18,512 bases of DNA from Acidilobaceae archaeon UBA162 (GTDB lineage: Archaea > Thermoproteota > Thermoprotei_A > Sulfolobales > Acidilobaceae). The notes below the pieces were generated by a model. That model was not told the origin of the DNA and did no database searches. It worked only from the letters and a program-made list of their open reading frames with translations. The stretch covers positions 3,137 through 21,648 of the forward strand of contig DAJS01000010.1 of assembly GCA_002496425.1 (NCBI GenBank), given 5' to 3'. How positions within the stretch are numbered: position 1 is the stretch's first letter; every line of letters begins with the position of its first letter. Of the stretch, positions 13,645 through 18,512 are shown one piece after another. Position numbers and translations under genes: made by a program.

Positions 13645-14919
13645 GTGACTGAAGTGCTGGAGTTCCTGACTTTTGAGGACGTAGTGATAGTTCCAGGCAA
13701 GGCGCCTGTAGAGCCATCCCAGGTCGACATATCCAGCAACGTAACCAGGAGCTTGAAGCTCTCAATACCACTGGTCTCAAGCCCCATGGACACCGTAACA
13801 GAGTGGAGGATGGCCACGGTACTGGCCAGGCTCGGTGCCTTAGGCGTAATACACAGGAACATGCCAGCTGAGCAGCAGGCCATGCAGGTGAGCCAGGTCA
13901 AGGCCCAGGGCCCTGACCTGTGGGAGGAGGTGCCTAGGGTCAGCGCAGACTCCCGGATCTCCGACGCCCTGGCAGCTAAGGGTGACTACTTCGCTGTCAT
14001 AGGGAAGAATGGAATTGAAGCAATGATACTCAGGGTGGACTCTAACTATGAGCTGGAATCATGGAAGGTTGACCGCCTGGCCAAGCTTCTGTCCATGGTC
14101 AGGGTCCACCCTACGGTTGATAAGGACGGCAGGCTCGCCGTGGGCGCAGCTATATCGCCCTTCGATGTTAATAGGGCTAAGATGCTTGACAGGGCCGGCG
14201 TCGACGTCTTAGTGGTTGACGTAGCTCATCTTCACAACGAGAACGCCCTGAGCTCCCTTGCCAGACTCGCTAAGGAGGTCGGCACCGAGATAGTGGCAGG
14301 CAACCTAGGGACCGCGGAGGGAGTTAAGGATGTGTTGGCCAAGGTCGATAACGTGGCTGGACTGAGGATGGGAATATCGAGTGGCAGCATATGTCTCACT
14401 GGCGAGGTCGCCGGGGCCTCCGTGCCAACGCTGACAGCTGTCATGAACGGCAGGAGGGCCCTCGAGGAGTTGGGCCTCATGGGTAAGATACCTATAATTG
14501 CCGATGGCGGCATAAGGAGCGCCGGTGACGCTGCCAAGGCAATAGTGGCCGGTGCCAGCAGCATAATGGTTGGCAGGTACCTGGCGTGTGCGGAGGAATC
14601 CCCTGGGGCCAAGATAAGGGTTGGTAATGCGGTCTACAAGCAGTACCGTGGTATGGCCAGCAGAGGAGCCATGGAGAGGAGATATGCTGAGGACAGGTAC
14701 TCAAAGCCGAGCAAGGCCATAGAGGAGGGGGTCGAGGGCCTTGTGCCCTACTGCGGCAGCGCCATCAAGGCCGTGAGCGAGATGGCCCTTGGCCTTCAAG
14801 CTGCCCTGGGCTACGCTGGGGCCAGGAGCGTGGAGGAGGCGTGGAATGGCAGGCTTGCCAGAATAACAAGCCTAGGCGCTGGGGAGGTTGGAGTGCATGA
14901 TGTTGAGACCTCGCTCTGA
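13645..14919 (+). CDS. guaB: IMP dehydrogenase, short form with reduced CBS region
   Basis: A 424-residue IMP dehydrogenase, which oxidises IMP to XMP with NAD+, the committed step to GMP. LTFEDVVIVPGKA (8-20), PLVSSPMDTVTEWRMA (42-57) and GVIHRNM (67-73) are the typical N-terminus. The catalytic cysteine is Cys250 in GSIC (247-250). The ADGGI loop (286-290) and YRGMASRGAM (334-343) bind phosphate and nucleotide, and Arg351-Tyr352 fit the flap dyad. The usual two-CBS module, about 120 residues, is cut to roughly one (95-132), making the protein about 60 residues short. The loop before Cys250 reads GISSGSICLTG instead of GxGPGSICTTR. The start is GTG at 13645, giving the normal length ahead of LTFED. 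GMP reductase is less likely because of the C-terminal EGVEGLVPYCGS. Confidence 0.88.
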   Translation: MTEVLEFLTFEDVVIVPGKAPVEPSQVDISSNVTRSLKLSIPLVSSPMDTVTEWRMATVLARLGALGVIHRNMPAEQQAMQVSQVKAQGPDLWEEVPRVSADSRISDALAAKGDYFAVIGKNGIEAMILRVDSNYELESWKVDRLAKLLSMVRVHPTVDKDGRLAVGAAISPFDVNRAKMLDRAGVDVLVVDVAHLHNENALSSLARLAKEVGTEIVAGNLGTAEGVKDVLAKVDNVAGLRMGISSGSICLTGEVAGASVPTLTAVMNGRRALEELGLMGKIPIIADGGIRSAGDAAKAIVAGASSIMVGRYLACAEESPGAKIRVGNAVYKQYRGMASRGAMERRYAEDRYSKPSKAIEEGVEGLVPYCGSAIKAVSEMALGLQAALGYAGARSVEEAWNGRLARITSLGAGEVGVHDVETSL

Positions 14920-14927
14920 CAGCCAGG

Positions 14928-14937
14928 CTTTTTATTC
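14928..14937 (+). promoter_or_regulatory. TATA box of guaA
   Basis: CTTTTTATTC, centred near 14933, is 28 bases before the ATG at 14961, predicting a leaderless mRNA. The T-run lies nine bases after the guaB stop and could also serve as a weak terminator for it. Confidence 0.6.
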
Positions 14938-14960
14938 TTGGTACCATAGCCTAGAGCAAG

Positions 14961-16499
14961 ATGACGGACAGGCCTGAGGCAGGCTACATTGCTATAGTGG
15001 ACCTGGGCTCCCAGTACGCCCACCTGATCTACAAGAGGCTGACATACCTAGGCGTCAGGTCTGTGCTGGCTGACTGGTTCACTGAGGAGGTGTACAGGGC
15101 GTCAGCCGTGGTGGTCTCTGGAAGCCCCATGAGTGCCCTACGCGATGACGTCAGGGAGATAGAGGAGCACGTGAGGGTATTCATTGATAATGGCAAACCG
15201 CTGTTGGGCATATGTTTTGGTCATCAGGTACTGGCCTCAGTCCTCGGTGGTAGACTCACTGTGAGGCCAGAGTATGGCAGGACGAAGGTGTTAATACATC
15301 GCAAGAATGAGGTCCTAGGCGACTTTAATTATGAGGAGGTAGTCTGGATGAGCCACAGCGACTGTGTCGTTGACACCGGTGCAGCCTCGGTAGACGCCAT
15401 ATCCGAGAATGGCTGTGTGGCAGCCCTGAGCCTTCCGGGGAGAAAGGTCTTTGGGGTTCAGTTCCACCCCGAGGTCAGCCACACGCCTAAGGGAACCTCA
15501 GTCTTCAGGGGTTTCATCAGGGCGGCAGGCCTTGATATAAATGAGATAACGGTAAAGGACAGGGTAACCAGCTACTATCCCCAAGCCCTCAGTTACCTTC
15601 AGTCATCCTACAGGGGCGGCAAGGTGGTCTCAGCGGTCAGCGGTGGGGTTGACTCAACGGTGGCCACGTACTTGGCTATTAAGGCTATAGGGAAGGATAA
15701 CGTGATCCCAGTGCTAATAGACCACGGGCTCCTCAGGGAGGGCGAGGCGGATGAAGTTCTGAACAACATTAAGAAGGTTGGCATAGAGCCTATTTATATT
15801 GACGCCTCCTATGAGTTCCTCTCAAGGCTTGAGGGTGTCGAGAGCTGTGAGGAGAGGAGGAAGATAATTGGGGAGTTGTACGCCAAGGAGCTGTCCAGGA
15901 TTATAGAGGAGGTCGGTGCCAAATACCTGCTCCAAGGCACCACATTCCCCGACGTGATAGAGAGCGGCAGAACCAGACACTCGAGAAGGATAAAGTCACA
16001 TCACAACGTGGGCGGCCTACCCCAGATTAACGTCGAGGTTCTAGAGCCCCTTAAGGGTCTCTACAAGGATGAGGTAAGGGAGTTGGGCAGACAACTTGGG
16101 CTCCCGGAGGAGATAGTCTCAAGACACCCGTTCCCTGGTCCTGGGCTCGCAGTTAGGGTCATAGGTAGGTTCACCAGGGAGAAGCTGGAGCTTCTCAGGA
16201 GAGCCGATAGGATAGTCACTGAGGAACTCATATCAGCAGGGATCTATGACAGACTGTGGCAGTCAGTGGTGACCATATCAGAGTCGTGGGTTGGGATCAA
16301 GGGCGATGAGAGGGACGAGGGTTACATGGTCAACGTGAGGCTAGTGACCAGCGAAGATGGCATGACTGCTGACTACGTTCTCCCATCACCTGAGGTTGTT
16401 GACAGGATCTCGAGGAGGATAACCAACGAGGTGAACAGAATAACTGCAGTCTCATTTGTTACCTCAACCAAGCCCCCAGCTACTATCGAGCCCTGCTAA
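14961..16499 (+). CDS. guaA: GMP synthase (glutamine-hydrolysing), fused two-domain form
   Basis: A 512-residue GMP synthase that converts XMP, glutamine and ATP to GMP. The amidotransferase domain (about 8-190) has the Cys-His-Glu triad: Cys85 in LLGICFGHQ, His169 and Glu171 in QFHPEV. The ATP pyrophosphatase domain starts near 200 with the PP-loop SGGVDST (227-233), and the dimerisation domain contains RHPFPGPGLAVR and the C-terminal KPPATIE. The two domains are fused, unlike the split subunits of many euryarchaea. The last residues read PC where most enzymes end in WE. The start is ATG at 14961, supported by the TATA spacing. It follows guaB by 41 bases and its end overlaps the convergent adenine deaminase gene by 17 bases. 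Confidence 0.97.
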   Translation: MTDRPEAGYIAIVDLGSQYAHLIYKRLTYLGVRSVLADWFTEEVYRASAVVVSGSPMSALRDDVREIEEHVRVFIDNGKPLLGICFGHQVLASVLGGRLTVRPEYGRTKVLIHRKNEVLGDFNYEEVVWMSHSDCVVDTGAASVDAISENGCVAALSLPGRKVFGVQFHPEVSHTPKGTSVFRGFIRAAGLDINEITVKDRVTSYYPQALSYLQSSYRGGKVVSAVSGGVDSTVATYLAIKAIGKDNVIPVLIDHGLLREGEADEVLNNIKKVGIEPIYIDASYEFLSRLEGVESCEERRKIIGELYAKELSRIIEEVGAKYLLQGTTFPDVIESGRTRHSRRIKSHHNVGGLPQINVEVLEPLKGLYKDEVRELGRQLGLPEEIVSRHPFPGPGLAVRVIGRFTREKLELLRRADRIVTEELISAGIYDRLWQSVVTISESWVGIKGDERDEGYMVNVRLVTSEDGMTADYVLPSPEVVDRISRRITNEVNRITAVSFVTSTKPPATIEPC

Positions 16500-18285
16500 C
16501 GGGGTCCACGATGACGTCTATAACCCTCCCCTCTTTGACGTCTACTAGTCCCATGTCGGTTATTCTTAGCTCTGGTATTACGGGTAGTGAGACGAATGCT
16601 AACACCATGAAGACGCTGTCAAGTCCTGAGCCAGCGGTCCCTAGGGTTCCCTCAAGCTCCTTCACCTCATCATAAACTCTCTCGTAGCTCTCGTCACTCA
16701 TAAGGCCAGCTATAGGCAGTCTGACCATTGCCTTTAGCCTGCCGCCCTCTGCATAGGCTATGCCCCCCTGGGCCTCAACAACAGCCCTGGCGGCCAGCTC
16801 CATGTCCTTTGGGTCGTAGCCGGCCACTATCAGATTGTGCGTATCATGAGCTATTGTCTGGGCCAGCGCCCCCTTTGTGAGCGGGAGGCCCTTTATGAAG
16901 CCTCTGCCCACCCTGCCCGAGGCCTTGTGCCTGTCTATCACAGCCACATGCATGATTCCTCTTGAGGCATCCGATCTGACAATACCTCCCTCCACGGAGA
17001 GCTCCTCAACAGACTTGAGAGTTATCATGCTGCCTGGCCTGACCGAGATCACGTTAGCCCTCACTGACTTTAAGTTATCGTTAAGCATGATCACCAGGTC
17101 ATCAGCTGAGAATGGCCTAACCTTGACGCTGTTACGTGCCCACGAAGGGTACTCGAAGGGCTCAGGGTCACGTAAAAGTCTCCCGTTGGCATAGATGAGC
17201 CTACCGCCGACAATGGTCATGGACACACTGATCCTCTCCAGGCCTCTGGAGAGCACCATGTCAGCGTACCTGCCCGGGGCTACGGCCCCCATTAGGTCAT
17301 CCATGCGTAGGTGCTGGGCCGGGTTTATGGTAGCCATCTGTATGGCCTTCACTGGATCTATGCCCAGCTCTATTGCCCTGCTGACTATGTAGTCCATGTG
17401 TCCATGTTCCACCAGGTCAATAACGTTAATGTCATCGGCTACAAGTGTGAGGCGCCTCGTGTCGGGCAGCTCTGAGGCCAGCCTCGCCAGGACTTCTAGG
17501 TCCTTACCTATGCTGCCGTACCTCAGAAAGACATACATTCCCTTTCTAGCCTTCTCCAGCGCCTCCTCAAGGGTTGATGACTCATGGTCACTGCTGGCGC
17601 CGCTGACCATGTACGCGTCAAGCTCAGCGCCATGGAGACCTGGCGCATGGCCATCAATAACCTTGCCAAGGGCTTTGGACGCTTCGACCTTAGCAATCAC
17701 GTGGCTTCTGGTACCCAGAACGCCCCTGAAATCCATCAGTTCCCCTAGGCCCACGACGCCCTCAAGAGTAAGCAGGGACCTCACCTCCTTAGGGCCAATG
17801 ATGGCACCGCCACCGTCTATGCCGGCGCTAGGGTCAATGGCAGGCACGCAGCTAGGCGCCTCCACGAGGACTCTTATCAGAGAGCGCCTAGCCTCCTCAA
17901 TGAATAGCCTGACACCCTCGTAACCAAGGACGTTAGCCACCTCGTGGGGGTCAACCACGGCAGCAGTAACTCCATGGATGGCCTCCAGCTTGCTGAACTC
18001 CCTCACGTTCAGCAGGCTGGACTCCACGTGTAGGTGACTGTCTATAAGGCCGGGCATGAGGTACTGGCCCCTAGCATCTATAACTGTTGTGGTGGGACCA
18101 ACGTAGTTATCAAGGTCTTCTTCGTTCCATATCACCCTGACCACAAAGCCGTCATAGGAGGCCACGGAGGCTTTTTCTATGACTTCCCCTGTGAACACGT
18201 CAATCAAGTTAGCACCCTTCACAACTAAGTCTGCCTTTACCTTGCCCAGGGCAGCCTCTATCAGGTCCTTGGTATTATGGCTCAT
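16483..18285 (-). CDS. ade: Adenine deaminase (AdeC family)
   Basis: A 600-residue amidohydrolase that deaminates adenine to hypoxanthine and ammonia. Metal-centre motifs are HLHVESS (84-90), DPHEVANVLG (112-121), DGHAPGL (211-217, His213) and SSDHESS (231-237, His234), followed by ADD (283-285) and the HGHMDYIVSRAIELGIDP stretch typical of the family. The C-terminal adenine-deaminase domain, with ASGRVGRGFIKG, TIAHDTHNLIVAGYD and LPIAGLMSDE, is complete. Length is normal. The start is ATG at 18283-18285, with a TATA box 27 bases upstream. It converges on guaA with a 17-base overlap of coding ends. Together with guaB and guaA it supports purine salvage, feeding adenine into the IMP pool by way of hypoxanthine. 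Confidence 0.95.
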   Translation of the reverse strand: MSHNTKDLIEAALGKVKADLVVKGANLIDVFTGEVIEKASVASYDGFVVRVIWNEEDLDNYVGPTTTVIDARGQYLMPGLIDSHLHVESSLLNVREFSKLEAIHGVTAAVVDPHEVANVLGYEGVRLFIEEARRSLIRVLVEAPSCVPAIDPSAGIDGGGAIIGPKEVRSLLTLEGVVGLGELMDFRGVLGTRSHVIAKVEASKALGKVIDGHAPGLHGAELDAYMVSGASSDHESSTLEEALEKARKGMYVFLRYGSIGKDLEVLARLASELPDTRRLTLVADDINVIDLVEHGHMDYIVSRAIELGIDPVKAIQMATINPAQHLRMDDLMGAVAPGRYADMVLSRGLERISVSMTIVGGRLIYANGRLLRDPEPFEYPSWARNSVKVRPFSADDLVIMLNDNLKSVRANVISVRPGSMITLKSVEELSVEGGIVRSDASRGIMHVAVIDRHKASGRVGRGFIKGLPLTKGALAQTIAHDTHNLIVAGYDPKDMELAARAVVEAQGGIAYAEGGRLKAMVRLPIAGLMSDESYERVYDEVKELEGTLGTAGSGLDSVFMVLAFVSLPVIPELRITDMGLVDVKEGRVIDVIVDPVSRAR

Positions 18286-18308
18286 GACGTGATACCTCAG
18301 CTTATTTG

Positions 18309-18315
18309 TATTTAA
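18309..18315 (-). promoter_or_regulatory. TATA box of ade
   Basis: The minus strand reads TTAAATA, centred near 18312, 27 bases before the ATG at 18285. A leaderless transcript is expected. Confidence 0.6.
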
Positions 18316-18341
18316 CTATATGGTTAGGGCTTATGAGTTTA

Positions 18342-18376
18342 CCTCCTGATGATCCGTAGGACAAGGCTATAGGAGG
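18342..18376. repeat. Hairpin-forming inverted repeat upstream of ade
   Basis: CCTCCT (18342-18347) and AGGAGG (18371-18376) form a 6-bp stem around a 23-base loop. It lies between the ade promoter and the right-edge tRNA. The rest of 18316-18486 shows no gene or further strong structure beyond short CATGC-rich repeats. Confidence 0.3.
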
Positions 18377-18486
18377 CCTTCATGCATACTACATCTGTGG
18401 CATGCCTACCCCCTAGGACAGCTAGATGTTCAGCATGCATTGCCGGCTGCTGAGGACTTGAGCCCAGGGTGGCTAAGTGGTGTTGC

Positions 18487-18512
18487 TGGTGGGCCCGGGG
18501 GGACTTGAACCC
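18487..18512 (-). tRNA. tRNA 3' end, cut by the right edge; identity unknown
   Basis: On the minus strand the bases read, from the edge inward: the last three bases of the T-stem 5' side (GGG), T loop TTCAAGT (18509-18503), T-stem CCCCC (18502-18498), acceptor CGGGCCC (18497-18491), discriminator A (18490) and encoded CCA (18489-18487). The acceptor strand and discriminator equal those of the tRNA-Trp at 1077. The anticodon lies outside the window, so the amino acid cannot be named. Confidence 0.9.

Noticed and set aside
18346..18376. Possible third C/D sRNA starting with CTGATGA
   Set aside because: No box D with the needed C and G.A partners follows at guide distance, and no closing stem in kink-turn register can be formed.
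1..18512. CRISPR array, insertion sequence, toxin-antitoxin or defence system
   Set aside because: No regular repeats, transposase, nuclease or toxin-like genes were found; the gene content is metabolic and transport-related.

Overview
The window looks like chromosomal DNA of a thermophilic, heterotrophic crenarchaeon; an Acidilobus-type member of the Thermoprotei is a reasonable guess, but no 16S gene is present to prove it. The signs are: GC in the mid-fifties; arginine coded almost only by AGG/AGA; TATA boxes about 25-30 bases ahead of start codons with little or no leader; many TTG starts (7 of 17 genes); and archaeal families (archease, geranylgeranyl reductase family, aldehyde:ferredoxin oxidoreductase, polyferredoxin, archaeal Fe-type superoxide dismutase). 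Gene density is high, with 17 protein genes, one complete tRNA, one tRNA cut by the right edge, and two candidate box C/D guide RNAs.

Layout. 1-295 holds no gene I can establish. 296-1596: a SAM-dependent methyltransferase (-), a candidate C/D sRNA (-), tRNA-Trp(CCA) (+) and archease (-). 1656-2729: an FAD-dependent geranylgeranyl reductase family protein (+), which meets head-on a leftward MFS - PPC/DUF296 - EamA transporter operon (5195-2722). 5274-5331 (-): a dual-guide C/D box sRNA between that operon and the next. 5353-8763 (-): an operon of a four-cluster polyferredoxin, a tungsten-type aldehyde:ferredoxin oxidoreductase and a CaCA cation exchanger. 8876-9523 (-): superoxide dismutase. 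9569-12494 (-): an ABC importer operon of the iron/siderophore/cobalamin type (binding protein, permease, ATPase, all overlapping), with an operator-like palindrome at its promoter. 12681-16499 (+): an eIF2B/ribose-bisphosphate-isomerase family protein, IMP dehydrogenase and GMP synthase. 16483-18285 (-): adenine deaminase, overlapping the end of guaA. 18487-18512 (-): the 3' end of a tRNA.

How the genes work together. The right third is a purine interconversion block: adenine deaminase makes hypoxanthine, which becomes IMP through a phosphoribosyltransferase not seen here; IMP dehydrogenase and GMP synthase then carry IMP through XMP to GMP. The polyferredoxin and the tungsten enzyme probably form a two-subunit aldehyde oxidoreductase like WOR5 of Pyrococcus, passing electrons to ferredoxin. 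The ABC operon imports a metal chelate, heme or corrinoid.

The most interesting content is non-coding. The sRNA at 5274-5331 has evenly spaced boxes, a terminal kink-turn stem in exact register and a TATA box 26 bases ahead. Both of its guides pair over ten positions with near-universal archaeal 16S sequences (the extreme 5' end, and the 900 region just ahead of the central pseudoknot), places that lie next to each other in the folded small subunit. A second, weaker candidate of the same design lies at 919-989. The rRNA sequences used for these matches are recalled, not searched.
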